Position numbers and translations under genes: made by a program. A stretch of DNA of 64,000 nucleotides from CAVYHJ01 sp963768165 [NCBI: uncultured bacterium] (lineage in GTDB: Bacteria; UBP4; UBA4092). The notes beneath the pieces are model-generated. The model was not told where the DNA came from and did not search any database. It was given only the letters and a program-made list of their open reading frames with translations. The stretch's first letter is position 1. Each line of letters opens with the position of its first letter. Below are positions 43,974-52,700 of the stretch, in pieces. The stretch spans positions 496,001 to 560,000 of the forward strand of contig CAVYHJ010000003.1 in assembly GCA_963768165.1 (NCBI GenBank), read 5' to 3'.

Positions 43974-46562
43974 ATGGTACCCAAGAAACTATTCGTAGTG
44001 GATGGCAGTTCCTATTTATATCGAGCATTTTATGCGATTTCTGGATTGTCCAATTCCAAAGGGTTTCCGACAAATGCTGTATTTGGCGTAACCAATATGC
44101 TGCTCAAATTGTTAAAGGATGAAAATCCGGATTACATTTGTGTATGTTTTGATCTACCAGGACCGACGTTCCGACATGAAAGATTTGCGGAATACAAAGC
44201 GCAACGAAAACCAACTCCGGAGGGGTTAATTACCCAAATACCCAGGGTCAAAGAAGTGATAACCGCACTGGGAATAGAGATATTGGAATATGCCGGATTT
44301 GAAGCAGATGATTTAATGGCTGCGCTGGCACGGTTTGCAGAAAAGCAAGAGATAGAAACTATTTTAATTACCGGAGACAAAGATATACTGCAGTTAGTTT
44401 CACCGAAAGTATTTGTGATGCGGATTAATCCCAACGGAACAGAGATATATGATGAAAACAAGGTCACGGAGAAATATGGTGTTTCTCCCCGCCTATTTCC
44501 CGATGTCATCGGCTTAACGGGAGATAGTGTGGATAATATCCCCGGGGTTCCCGGAATCGGAGAGAAGACAAGCCGAATATTATTACAACAATTTGGCACC
44601 CTGGAGAATTTATTAGCTCATGCCGAAGAAGTCAAAAGTGCAAAACAACGTGAATTATTGAAACAATATGCCAACCAAGCAAGAAAATCGCGGGAACTGG
44701 CTACTTTGAATCCGGATGTTCCCATCGAGCTGGATATGAACACTTTACGCCGCAAACCCATAGACTCGAACCGAATCCGAGACTTATTCCGGGAATTGGA
44801 ATTCAACAAACTCCTGGATCAATTAGTCCTTCCAACAGAAACGAAAGCGATTTCTAAACAAAGTATTGAATCTTCCGTGGATTTGCAAATGTTAATGAAC
44901 GAGTTACAATCCGCCGGGGAAGCTTCTATTGCGGTTGATTTGGAATCTACTCTCCTGGCATTTTATGTATCCGGGAAAACTTATATTCTTGAGAAACAAA
45001 AATTATCAAGCTTATTTAAGGACAATAATAAAGTCCATGTAAAGCTATATGGATATGATATTAAACATATTCTTACCCAATTATATTCCTTGAAATTATC
45101 TCTTCCTGTAGATTGGTTTGATATATCAATTGCCGGATACTTAATGACGCCACAGCGGGGTAATCCGACATTATCATCCTTATCATTGGAATATTTGGGA
45201 AAATTGATCCCGCCCGCAGAGACTTCCAATGAATTAGATTTTGACCGGTCAAAAAAGGAAGAATCTCTTTCCAAACAAGCCCAATCCATTTTTGAAGTTG
45301 GCACAACCCTGAAACCCATGTTGAAGGAAAGAAGTTTGGAAAAGTTATTCAATGAAATTGAAATGCCGTTGGTTCATATATTGGCAGAAATGGAATATCG
45401 CGGGATTAAAGTAGATATACCCTTTTTACGAAGTCTAACCACCACCATGACCCATCAAATAAATCGTTTAGCACAGGAGATCCATGCGATGGCGGGAGAA
45501 GAATTCAATATTAATTCTCCCAAGCAATTGGCAAAAATATTATTTGAGAAATTGAAATTGCCGGTCGGAAAGAAGACGAAAACAAAATCAGGTTATTCCA
45601 CCAATGTTGAAGTATTGGAAGAATTAGCTTCTGTTCATCCCTTACCGGAGAAGATACTAGAATACCGGACATTAAGCAAGTTACAATCTACATATATTGA
45701 TGCATTGATACAACAAGCGAGACCGGATACGCATACCATCCACACTTCCTTTCAGCAGACTGTTGCCAGTACCGGTCGGATTATCAGTTCAGAACCCAAC
45801 CTACAGAATTTGCCGATTCATTCGAAGTGGGGTGACAAGATACGCGAATGTTTTATCCCGCGTAATGATTCTCATTTGTTTCTAAGTGCCGATTATTCGC
45901 AAATTGAATTACGGATACTGGCACATCTCAGTGGAGATACCGCATTAAAAAATGCCTTTTGTGACAAAAAAGATATTCATACGGAAACAGCTACCCAAAT
46001 GTTTAAAGTTGCGCCTACCGACGTAACTCCGCAAATGCGTCGTGCCGCCAAAGCGATTAATTTTGGAATTATCTATGGAATGAGCGCTTTCGGATTATCC
46101 AAAAGTTTAAAAATAAATCATACGGAAGCACAGGAATATATTGACACATATTTTCAACGGTATCCCAATGTCAAAGAATATCTGGATGAATTACGCAAAT
46201 TCGCCGGACAAAATGGATATGTCACGACTCTATTAGGGCGGAGATGTTATGTCCCGGATATTCAGAGTTCACAGGCGTTTATGAGAGAAGCCGCAGAACG
46301 GCAAGCGATTAACGCACCTATCCAGGGGAGTGCTGCAGATATGTTGAAACTCTCTATGATTCATATTGCCGACCGTCTGGAGAAGGAAAAACAGCAATCC
46401 ATGCTGTTGTTGACCATTCACGATGAACTGGTTTTTGAAACACCGGAATCGGAAATCGATGCAATGAAATCCCTGGTTAAAAGAGAAATGGAATCCTCCA
46501 TGGAACTTTCCGTTCCCATTCTTGTGGATATCGGGGTCGGTAAAAATTTGGCGGAATGTTAA
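43974..46562 (+). CDS. polA: DNA polymerase I
   Basis: The 862-residue enzyme fills gaps and removes RNA primers. Residues 1-290 are the 5'-3' exonuclease (FVVDGSSYLYRAFYA, CFDLPGPTFRHE, AGFEADDLMA, TGDKDILQLV). Residues 300-460 are a 3'-5' exonuclease-like domain with DLES at the Exo I place but no Exo III Tyr/Asp motif, so proofreading is probably lost. Residues 460-862 are the polymerase: motif A DYSQIELRILAHLS, motif B RRAAKAINFGIIYG, motif C TIHDELVFE. The coaE gene follows by 21 bases. Confidence 0.95.
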   Translation: MVPKKLFVVDGSSYLYRAFYAISGLSNSKGFPTNAVFGVTNMLLKLLKDENPDYICVCFDLPGPTFRHERFAEYKAQRKPTPEGLITQIPRVKEVITALGIEILEYAGFEADDLMAALARFAEKQEIETILITGDKDILQLVSPKVFVMRINPNGTEIYDENKVTEKYGVSPRLFPDVIGLTGDSVDNIPGVPGIGEKTSRILLQQFGTLENLLAHAEEVKSAKQRELLKQYANQARKSRELATLNPDVPIELDMNTLRRKPIDSNRIRDLFRELEFNKLLDQLVLPTETKAISKQSIESSVDLQMLMNELQSAGEASIAVDLESTLLAFYVSGKTYILEKQKLSSLFKDNNKVHVKLYGYDIKHILTQLYSLKLSLPVDWFDISIAGYLMTPQRGNPTLSSLSLEYLGKLIPPAETSNELDFDRSKKEESLSKQAQSIFEVGTTLKPMLKERSLEKLFNEIEMPLVHILAEMEYRGIKVDIPFLRSLTTTMTHQINRLAQEIHAMAGEEFNINSPKQLAKILFEKLKLPVGKKTKTKSGYSTNVEVLEELASVHPLPEKILEYRTLSKLQSTYIDALIQQARPDTHTIHTSFQQTVASTGRIISSEPNLQNLPIHSKWGDKIRECFIPRNDSHLFLSADYSQIELRILAHLSGDTALKNAFCDKKDIHTETATQMFKVAPTDVTPQMRRAAKAINFGIIYGMSAFGLSKSLKINHTEAQEYIDTYFQRYPNVKEYLDELRKFAGQNGYVTTLLGRRCYVPDIQSSQAFMREAAERQAINAPIQGSAADMLKLSMIHIADRLEKEKQQSMLLLTIHDELVFETPESEIDAMKSLVKREMESSMELSVPILVDIGVGKNLAEC

Positions 46563-46583
46563 ATCAGGCAAAAGAATGACCGT

Positions 46584-47219
46584 ATGCAGACAGAAAATAA
46601 AACTGTGAAAATTATAGGAGTGACCGGCGGGATCGGTTGTGGAATGTCTACTGTGTCGCAGATGATGGTAGAACAGAGCGCTCTCATTGTGAGTGGAGAT
46701 AAAGTGGCGCGAGATATTGTGGAAAAAGGGCAACCGGCGTTGGATGCACTTGCCAAAACGTTTGGCAAAGACATTTTGCAGTCCGATGGCTCCTTGGACC
46801 GCCAGAAATTGGGGAACATCGTTTTTGCGAGCCAGGATAAATTGAATTTATTAAACAAAACCGTTCGTCCCTTCTGGGTGGAACGGTTAAAAACAGAAAT
46901 CGAACGCACCAAACACAACTCTAATGGATCTGTCGTGATTGTGGACGCGGCAATTTTATTAGAAGCGGGTTTGAGAGATTGGGTGGATAAATTAATCGTC
47001 GTCACGGCGCCAATTAAAATCCGCCGGGAGAGAATCCGAGCACGGGATTTTCTGGATGAATGTCAGATTGACCAACGGATTGCGGCGCAAATTCCGGTGT
47101 CGGAAAAAGCAAAACAAGCAGATTTTGTCATTGAAAATACGGGAACCATGGAACAAACCAAACAAAAAATAAATCAAATTTGGAATGAAATCGTTCCGCT
47201 TGCAATGCGGAATTTATAA
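46584..47219 (+). CDS. coaE: Dephospho-CoA kinase-like protein with altered P-loop
   Basis: The 211-residue P-loop kinase fold matches CoaE, which phosphorylates dephospho-CoA in the last CoA step. [13 protein letters not shown] start ([19 protein letters not shown]), [50 protein letters not shown] and the C-terminal DFVIEN are present. The P-loop reads GGIGCGMST where the family has GGIGSGKST, so the essential Lys is Met (M21). One base change AAG to ATG explains it. The enzyme may be inactive, the base wrong, or the chemistry different. It lies between polA and rho in one operon. Confidence 0.85.
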   Translation: MQTENKTVKIIGVTGGIGCGMSTVSQMMVEQSALIVSGDKVARDIVEKGQPALDALAKTFGKDILQSDGSLDRQKLGNIVFASQDKLNLLNKTVRPFWVERLKTEIERTKHNSNGSVVIVDAAILLEAGLRDWVDKLIVVTAPIKIRRERIRARDFLDECQIDQRIAAQIPVSEKAKQADFVIENTGTMEQTKQKINQIWNEIVPLAMRNL

Positions 47220-47232
47220 AGGAGAAAAGGGT

Positions 47233-48651
47233 ATGGCAAGAACATCATCTGTAGATACCAATGGCGAAGAAGCCAAGGTAAAAGCTGATAAACACGAGAA
47301 GCACGAGAAAATTTCCAAAGCGGAACGTGCGGAAAAAAATAATAAGAGCGAAAAAAATGATAATGCTCCCGGGCTCACTGGTGATAAGCCGGTGGCGACT
47401 GCGATGGACATTGGTTTTTTGCAAAAAATGACCATCAGCGAATTGAACCGGGTAGCCCAGGAAATGAAAATCGAAGGGCACAGCGGTTTGCGAAAACAGG
47501 ATTTGATTTTCAAAATTTTGGAGGCGCAAGCGCAAAAAGCCGGGGTTATGTTTGGAGAAGGGGTCTTGGAAATCCTACCTGACGGGTTTGGATTTTTGCG
47601 TTCTCCCCAATACAACTATTTGCCGGGACCTGATGATATTTATGTATCGCCATCGCAAATCCGGCGGTTCGACCTGCGCACCGGTGATACAGTGTCTGGT
47701 CAAATCCGGTCGCCCAAAGAAAACGAACGTTATTTCGCTTTGTTAAAAGTTGAAGCGATTAATTTCGAGGACCCGGAATTAGCGCGGGAAAAGATTTTGT
47801 TTGATAACTTAACGCCTGTGTATCCCGACCAACGCATTCGCTTGGAAACCTTATCCGAAAATATTTCAGGCCGGGTGATGGATTTGATTGCGCCTCTCGG
47901 AAAAGGACAGCGTGGATTGATCGTTGCCGCGCCCCGTACCGGTAAAACCATGCTCCTGCAAAGTATCGCCAACAGCATCAGCGTGAACCATCCTGAAATT
48001 TATTTGATTGTGTTGTTGATTGATGAACGGCCGGAAGAAGTCACGGATATGAAACGTTCGGTTAAAGGCGAAGTAATCAGTTCGACATTCGATGAACCGC
48101 CGGAACGGCATATTCAAGTGGCGGAAATGGTAACGGAGAAAGCCAAACGGTTGGTGGAATGCGGCAAAGATGTCGTAATTCTATTAGACAGTTTGACCCG
48201 GTTGGCTCGTGCCAATAACGCGGTTGTCCCCCATAGCGGAAAGATTCTATCTGGTGGTGTGGACGCGACAGCTTTGGCCCGACCTAAACGTTTCTTTGCT
48301 GCTGCCCGAAATATTGAAGAAGGCGGCAGTATGACGATTATTGCGACCGCCCTAGTGGATACCGGAAGCCGCATGGATGACGTTATTTTCGAAGAATTCA
48401 AAGCGACCGGCAATATGGAAATTCATCTAGATCGCCGCCTAGTTGACCGTCGAATCTTCCCGGCTATTGAAATTTTCAAGTCGGGTACGCGAAAAGAAGA
48501 GTTGTTGTTGTCGGAAAAAGAACAACGACGTATCTGGTTGTTGCGCAAAGCTCTCTCGGAAATGAATGTTATTGAAATTATGGAAATGTTTGTCGAAAAA
48601 TTGTCTCGCACCAAGACCAATGACGAATTTCTCGATAAGATGAATCAGTAA
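47233..48651 (+). CDS. rho: Transcription termination factor Rho
   Basis: GGAGAAAAGGG lies before ATG at 47233. The 472-residue helicase ends transcription by pulling RNA from polymerase. A Lys/Glu-rich N-terminal extension (~residues 1-55) precedes the Rho_N helix domain ([17 protein letters not shown]) and the RNA-binding cold-shock fold ([16 protein letters not shown]). The hexameric ATPase follows with Walker [22 protein letters not shown] as Walker B, and the arginine finger region [19 protein letters not shown]. The extension makes it longer than E. coli Rho. Confidence 0.95.
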   Translation: MARTSSVDTNGEEAKVKADKHEKHEKISKAERAEKNNKSEKNDNAPGLTGDKPVATAMDIGFLQKMTISELNRVAQEMKIEGHSGLRKQDLIFKILEAQAQKAGVMFGEGVLEILPDGFGFLRSPQYNYLPGPDDIYVSPSQIRRFDLRTGDTVSGQIRSPKENERYFALLKVEAINFEDPELAREKILFDNLTPVYPDQRIRLETLSENISGRVMDLIAPLGKGQRGLIVAAPRTGKTMLLQSIANSISVNHPEIYLIVLLIDERPEEVTDMKRSVKGEVISSTFDEPPERHIQVAEMVTEKAKRLVECGKDVVILLDSLTRLARANNAVVPHSGKILSGGVDATALARPKRFFAAARNIEEGGSMTIIATALVDTGSRMDDVIFEEFKATGNMEIHLDRRLVDRRIFPAIEIFKSGTRKEELLLSEKEQRRIWLLRKALSEMNVIEIMEMFVEKLSRTKTNDEFLDKMNQ

Positions 48652-48759
48652 GGTATTCTCCATTGCTTATAAGATTTATCAACATTTGTCAAATAATTCT
48701 TATCCTATTGATTTTCTTGTGACCATACGATTTCATCCTGTTTGTCATACTAAAATAAC

Positions 48760-48788
48760 TGGACAAAAAGGTAAAAATTCGATATAGT
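48760..48788 (+). promoter_or_regulatory. Promoter of rpmE
   Basis: TGGACA (48760-48765), 17 bases, TATAGT (48783-48788). The start would be near 48795, about 50 bases before the GTG of rpmE. Confidence 0.55.
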
Positions 48789-48801
48789 ATAAGGATTACA
48801 G

Positions 48802-48822
48802 TACCCGTTTGGAAATCGGGTA
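48802..48822 (+). promoter_or_regulatory. Leader hairpin of rpmE
   Basis: TACCCG (48802-48807) and CGGGTA (48817-48822) form a stem in the untranslated leader, a few bases after the predicted start and 24 bases before the GTG. It could be a site of feedback control by L31, as ribosomal protein genes often have one, but the stem is short. Confidence 0.35.
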
Positions 48823-48845
48823 TTATTGTCGAAAAGGAGCAAGTT

Positions 48846-49064
48846 GTGAAAAAAGGCATACACCCCAAATATTATCATGTGGTCATCCGGTGCGCGTGTG
48901 GCGCGACCTATGAAACCGGCTCGACCAAAGAGGATATTCACGTGGAATTGTGTTCCGCCTGTCATCCGTTTTTTACGGGCAAACAGAAATTGGTGGACTC
49001 CGCCGGCCGCGTGGACAGATATAATAAACGTTATGCACAAAAAACCGCCGTTGCAAAAAACTAG
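48846..49064 (+). CDS. rpmE: 50S ribosomal protein L31, zinc-binding form
   Basis: GTG start after AAAAGGAGC. The 72-residue protein has the zinc ligands CxC ([12 protein letters not shown]) and CxxC ([13 protein letters not shown]), so it is the zinc form rather than the YkgM type. It bridges the ribosomal subunits. Its end overlaps the likely start of the next gene by 32 bases. The order rpmE, YqhQ-like gene, prfA is common in bacteria and supports all three calls. Confidence 0.95.
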   Translation: MKKGIHPKYYHVVIRCACGATYETGSTKEDIHVELCSACHPFFTGKQKLVDSAGRVDRYNKRYAQKTAVAKN

Positions 49065-50094
49065 CGGCCGTAATCGAATATATAATGCAGGAAGGAAATG
49101 GGCGTCCTGCATTTTGTATTTTCCGATATGGCTGGCGAAACCGTCAGAATTGGCGGTTGGCGGCCAGGCGGTCATTGAAGGTGTAATGATGCGCGGCCAG
49201 AAGGGGTTTGCTATTGCTGTTCGTCGTCCTGATGGATATGTTTCGGTAAAACGGGAAGAAAAAGTTCCTTTGTACAAACGTTTCAAAGCACTGGGAATCC
49301 CAATTATACGCGGGGTAGCAGTGTTATTGGAGGCATTAATGATTGGATTCCGTGCCTTGGAATATTCCGCCAATATCGCGGCGCAGGAAAAACCTGTGGA
49401 CGATCTTGATTTTGAAGAAAATGAGGATATTCCTCAAATCGGGAAATTTGCCATGTTTACCATGTTTTTAATCTCAATGCTCGTAGGAGTGGGGTTATTT
49501 GTAGTTACACCAAATTTGGTGACACAATGGGCGAATTTAGATGAAGCGACTCACCCGTTTTTGTTTCATATTATTGCCGGTGTGATTCGGATTGCGATAT
49601 TTCTGGGTTATATCATTGGAATTTCGTATATGCCGGATATCAAACGGGTGTTTGAATATCACGGCGCGGAACATAAGACAATCCATAATTATGAATCGGA
49701 TGAAGAATTGTCCATCATCAATGCTAAAAGAAAATCGCGCCTGCATCCGCGATGTGGAACCAGTTTTGTATTGACGGTGATGGTAGTGACGATCTTTGCA
49801 TTTGCGTTGGTAAGTGGTCTGGTCGTTATGTTCTGGCCGGGATTTCATTCCTATCCCATGTATATGCAGAAATTGATTTTAATTCCCCTGCATATTTTAA
49901 CCGTGTTGCCTATCGCTGGAATTTCGTATGAAATCAACCGGCGATGCGCGAAAAATTTGAATTCGATGATCAGCAAAATTGTGACAGGGCCAGGCTTGGC
50001 GTTGCAACGAATTACCACGCGCGAACCCGATGGACAACAATTGGAAGTAGCGATTGTGGCGTTAAAAAGAACCTTGGAATTTGGAGAAGTGTAA
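49033..50094 (+). CDS. DUF1385 (YqhQ-like) membrane protein
   Basis: The family core begins [14 protein letters not shown] and continues with [14 protein letters not shown], three to four membrane segments (about residues 140-165, 175-200, 250-275, 280-300), [13 protein letters not shown] and [11 protein letters not shown]. The start is uncertain: ATG at 49033 overlaps rpmE, and no later ATG lies before the core, only TTG codons. The frame stays open far upstream inside rpmE, but that part is a shadow. The His-rich motifs suggest metal or lipid binding. The function of the family is not established. Confidence 0.75.
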   Translation: MHKKPPLQKTSGRNRIYNAGRKWASCILYFPIWLAKPSELAVGGQAVIEGVMMRGQKGFAIAVRRPDGYVSVKREEKVPLYKRFKALGIPIIRGVAVLLEALMIGFRALEYSANIAAQEKPVDDLDFEENEDIPQIGKFAMFTMFLISMLVGVGLFVVTPNLVTQWANLDEATHPFLFHIIAGVIRIAIFLGYIIGISYMPDIKRVFEYHGAEHKTIHNYESDEELSIINAKRKSRLHPRCGTSFVLTVMVVTIFAFALVSGLVVMFWPGFHSYPMYMQKLILIPLHILTVLPIAGISYEINRRCAKNLNSMISKIVTGPGLALQRITTREPDGQQLEVAIVALKRTLEFGEV

Positions 50095-50100
50095 GGATTT

Positions 50101-51186
50101 ATGGAAGGTTTATTAATCAATAAATTAGAATCCATTGTGAAACAACAAGTCCAATTGGAACAACAATTGAGCGACCCGGCGATTGTTAGTAAACGCGATG
50201 AATTGGCGCGAATCAGCCGGTCACACCGGGAGTTATCGGGTATTTTATCAAGGTATCGGGAATACCAAAACCTAGAGAAGCAGTTGGTGGAAACACGCGG
50301 TATGACTTCCGACAAGGACCAGGAAATCGCGGAAATGGCGAAATTGGAATCGGAAAATCTATCGGCTAAATTAAATACTTTGGAAGAGGACATCAAAATA
50401 TCCCTGTTACCCAAAGACCCCAAGGATGAAAAAAATATTATCGTGGAAATTCGTGCGGGGGCGGGCGGGAATGAAGCGAGTTTGTTTGCCGGAGATTTGT
50501 ATCGGATGTATGCCAAATTAGCCGAATTACAAAATTGGAAGTTGGAATTAGTGGATAGCCACCCCGGTGAAGTCGGCGGGTTCAAGGAAATTATTTTTAG
50601 TTTGGTGGGCACAAGGGTTTATAGTCGTTTGAAATATGAGCAGGGAGTTCATCGTGTTCAGCGGGTTCCCGAGACCGAAGCCAATGGTCGGATCCATACG
50701 TCCACGGCGTCGGTGGCGGTGTTGCCAGAGGCAGAAGAAGTGGATATAGAAATCAACCCGAATGATTTACGGGTAGATATATGCCGGTCGGGCGGGCCGG
50801 GCGGGCAAGGGGTGAACACAACGGATTCCGCCGTACAGATTCTGCATATTCCGACAGGGATGATTGTGCGATGCCAGGATGAACGGTCGCAGATTAAAAA
50901 TAAGGCCAAGGCAATGAAGGTGTTGAGAGCCAGATTATTGGAACAAAAAATCGAACAAGCTGAAAGAGAACATTCGGAGGCGCGCCGATCCCAAATCGGA
51001 ACAGCGGACCGCAGTGAAAAAATTCGTACGTATAATTTTCGGGAGAACCGATTGACAGATCATCGTATCAATGTGAGTTGGTATAAGTTGGATGTCATTC
51101 TGGAAGGTAATCTGGATGAAGTGATTGATGCTCTGGTGGCGCATGATAACAAATCGATGTTGGAACAAGTTAGTGCGCAGAAATAA
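50101..51186 (+). CDS. prfA: Peptide chain release factor 1
   Basis: The 361-residue factor ends translation at UAG and UAA. The codon-reading motif is PET in QRVPETEANGRIHTS (PxT marks RF1, SPF would mark RF2). The GGQ that triggers peptide release is at residues 234-236 (GGPGGQGVNTTDSAV). The C-terminal NFRENRLTDHRINVSW is typical. PrmC, which methylates this Gln, is encoded at 34897. Confidence 0.95.
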   Translation: MEGLLINKLESIVKQQVQLEQQLSDPAIVSKRDELARISRSHRELSGILSRYREYQNLEKQLVETRGMTSDKDQEIAEMAKLESENLSAKLNTLEEDIKISLLPKDPKDEKNIIVEIRAGAGGNEASLFAGDLYRMYAKLAELQNWKLELVDSHPGEVGGFKEIIFSLVGTRVYSRLKYEQGVHRVQRVPETEANGRIHTSTASVAVLPEAEEVDIEINPNDLRVDICRSGGPGGQGVNTTDSAVQILHIPTGMIVRCQDERSQIKNKAKAMKVLRARLLEQKIEQAEREHSEARRSQIGTADRSEKIRTYNFRENRLTDHRINVSWYKLDVILEGNLDEVIDALVAHDNKSMLEQVSAQK

Positions 51187-51241
51187 GTTTCATACCAAAT
51201 GCTCCATAGCCAGTTTTAGATCTTTAGAAAACCCCCTGCTA

Positions 51242-51271
51242 TTGACAAGACTATAGTTATCTCGCTATACT
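51242..51271 (+). promoter_or_regulatory. Promoter of the MerR-family gene
   Basis: TTGACA (51242-51247), 18 bases, TATACT (51266-51271). The leader to the ATG at 51295 is short (about 15 bases). Confidence 0.65.
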
Positions 51272-51294
51272 TCACACAATACTTGAGATTTGCC

Positions 51295-51639
51295 ATGGCA
51301 GGGAAAGTATCTCAAAAATTATATTACGACATCAGTGAAGTCAGTAAAATGACCGGGGTCAAACCGTATGTCTTACGGTATTGGGAATCAGAGTTCCCTT
51401 CATTAAAACCACTGAAAACCGCCACCGGACAAAGGAAATATAAGCAAAAGGAGATTGACCAGATTCTGCAAATCAAAGAACTTTTACGCAAAGAATCGTA
51501 TACTATCGCGGGGGCAAGAAAAAAAATTGGCAAGGGGCAAACTGGAGAAATTCGTAAGAAAGATATTGTGAGTGTGTTGGAACATACCAAAGAAGAACTG
51601 GTTAAATTAAAAGACCTTCTGGATAAACCCATCCGGTAA
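51295..51639 (+). CDS. MerR-family transcriptional regulator
   Basis: The 114-residue protein has a MerR winged helix at the N-terminus (YYDISEVSKMTGVKPYVLRYWESEFPSL, then GQRKYKQKEIDQILQIKELL) and a short C-terminal helix (SVLEHTKEELVKLKDLL) for dimer formation. It has no Cys cluster for metal sensing. The group resembles MerR regulators next to core genes in several phyla. ATG 51295 is preferred over TTG 51283 because of the promoter distance. modA follows. Confidence 0.8.
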   Translation: MAGKVSQKLYYDISEVSKMTGVKPYVLRYWESEFPSLKPLKTATGQRKYKQKEIDQILQIKELLRKESYTIAGARKKIGKGQTGEIRKKDIVSVLEHTKEELVKLKDLLDKPIR

Positions 51640-51663
51640 ATTTTCCAAAGGAAATATTTTCTG

Positions 51664-52470
51664 ATGAAATCTAATTTAAAAATCCAGTTAACAGCGCTAT
51701 TTATCAGCCTATTACTTTGCGGGATTTCTGTAGGTCAAGGGGGTAAGCAGGAATTAATCGTTGCCGCTGCAGCGGATTTGCAAAATGCCTTTTCGGATGT
51801 AAAGCCGATTTTTGAAAAAGAAAATAAATGTAATTTAATTCTCAATTTCGGTTCCACGGGATTATTGGTGCAACAAATCAAACAGGGAGCGCCCTTCGAT
51901 ATTTTGGCGGCGGCTAATGTGTCGTATATCGAACAATTGGAAAAAGATAATTTAATTCTCCCGAATTCCAAAACAATTTACGCCCGCGGCCGCATCGGGA
52001 TTTGGGTTCGCAAAGATTCCCCGTTTCCCTTGAATACCTTGGGAGATTTGACAAACCCTCAAATTAAACGGATTGCCATTGCCAATCCGGAGCACGCGCC
52101 GTATGGTGTCGCCGCGAAAGAAGCGTTGGTGTCGAGTAAATTTTGGGATTTGGTTAAGGATAAAATGGTTTATGGAGAAAATATCACCCAGACTAAACAG
52201 TACGCTCAAACGGGAAATGTGGATGCGGCGATTATCGCGCTTTCTCTCAGTCAGGATTCAGTTGGACGGTTTATTTTGATTGACGAGTCATTACATAACC
52301 CGTTGAATCAGGCGTTGGGAATTATCCAACAAACGAAAAATCCTGAACTGGCAAAAAAGTTTTGTGATTTCTTAAAAGGTTCCACCGGGAAGACGATTCT
52401 GAAAAAATACGGGTTTCAATTACCTCAAGAAACTTCGCAACAATCCTCCGAGAAAAGTGTAAAACAGTAG
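51664..52470 (+). CDS. modA: Molybdate ABC transporter substrate-binding protein
   Basis: The 268-residue protein has a signal peptide (to about residue 24), then the ModA fold: LIVAAAADLQNAFSDVKPIFEK, NFGSTGLLVQQIKQGAPFDILAAA, and IAIANPEHAPYGVAAKEAL in the oxyanion cleft. It binds molybdate or tungstate in the periplasm. The permease modB and ATPase modC are not adjacent; tRNA-Pro and a radical SAM gene follow. The C-terminal tail (QETSQQSSEKSVKQ) is an extension. Confidence 0.85.
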   Translation: MKSNLKIQLTALFISLLLCGISVGQGGKQELIVAAAADLQNAFSDVKPIFEKENKCNLILNFGSTGLLVQQIKQGAPFDILAAANVSYIEQLEKDNLILPNSKTIYARGRIGIWVRKDSPFPLNTLGDLTNPQIKRIAIANPEHAPYGVAAKEALVSSKFWDLVKDKMVYGENITQTKQYAQTGNVDAAIIALSLSQDSVGRFILIDESLHNPLNQALGIIQQTKNPELAKKFCDFLKGSTGKTILKKYGFQLPQETSQQSSEKSVKQ

Positions 52471-52508
52471 CCAATCTCGCTCATTTCTTGTATGATGATT
52501 AGTTCAAT

Positions 52509-52585
52509 CGGGGCGTAGCGCAGCCTGGTAGCGCACTCGCTTGGGGTGCGAGTGGTCGTCCGTTCAAATCGGATCGCCCCGACCA
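52509..52585 (+). tRNA. tRNA-Pro (anticodon GGG)
   Basis: A 77-base cloverleaf: acceptor CGGGGCG pairs with CGCCCCG, anticodon loop TTGGGGT with GGG, T-loop GTTCAAATC, discriminator A and encoded CCA. A gene with different base composition follows, so this may be an integration site, but no second copy of the tRNA 3' end is seen downstream. Confidence 0.95.
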
Positions 52586-52611
52586 ATTAATTAATTTGAA
52601 AAATTGAAACA

Positions 52612-52620
52612 TGATATAAT
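52612..52620 (+). promoter_or_regulatory. Extended -10 before the radical SAM gene
   Basis: TGA-TATAAT with the -10 at 52615-52620, about 80 bases before the start. No good -35 is seen. Confidence 0.4.
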
Positions 52621-52700
52621 CATCTTTAAGTTGTTTTGATTAAATTTCATATAATATTCGGCAAATAATATCTAATAAACGCAATGGCTTAAGAAGGAAA

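Noticed and set aside
48877-49032. Upstream extension of the DUF1385 frame inside rpmE
   Set aside because: It lies wholly within rpmE, a certain gene, and encodes no conserved text; the family core starts later.
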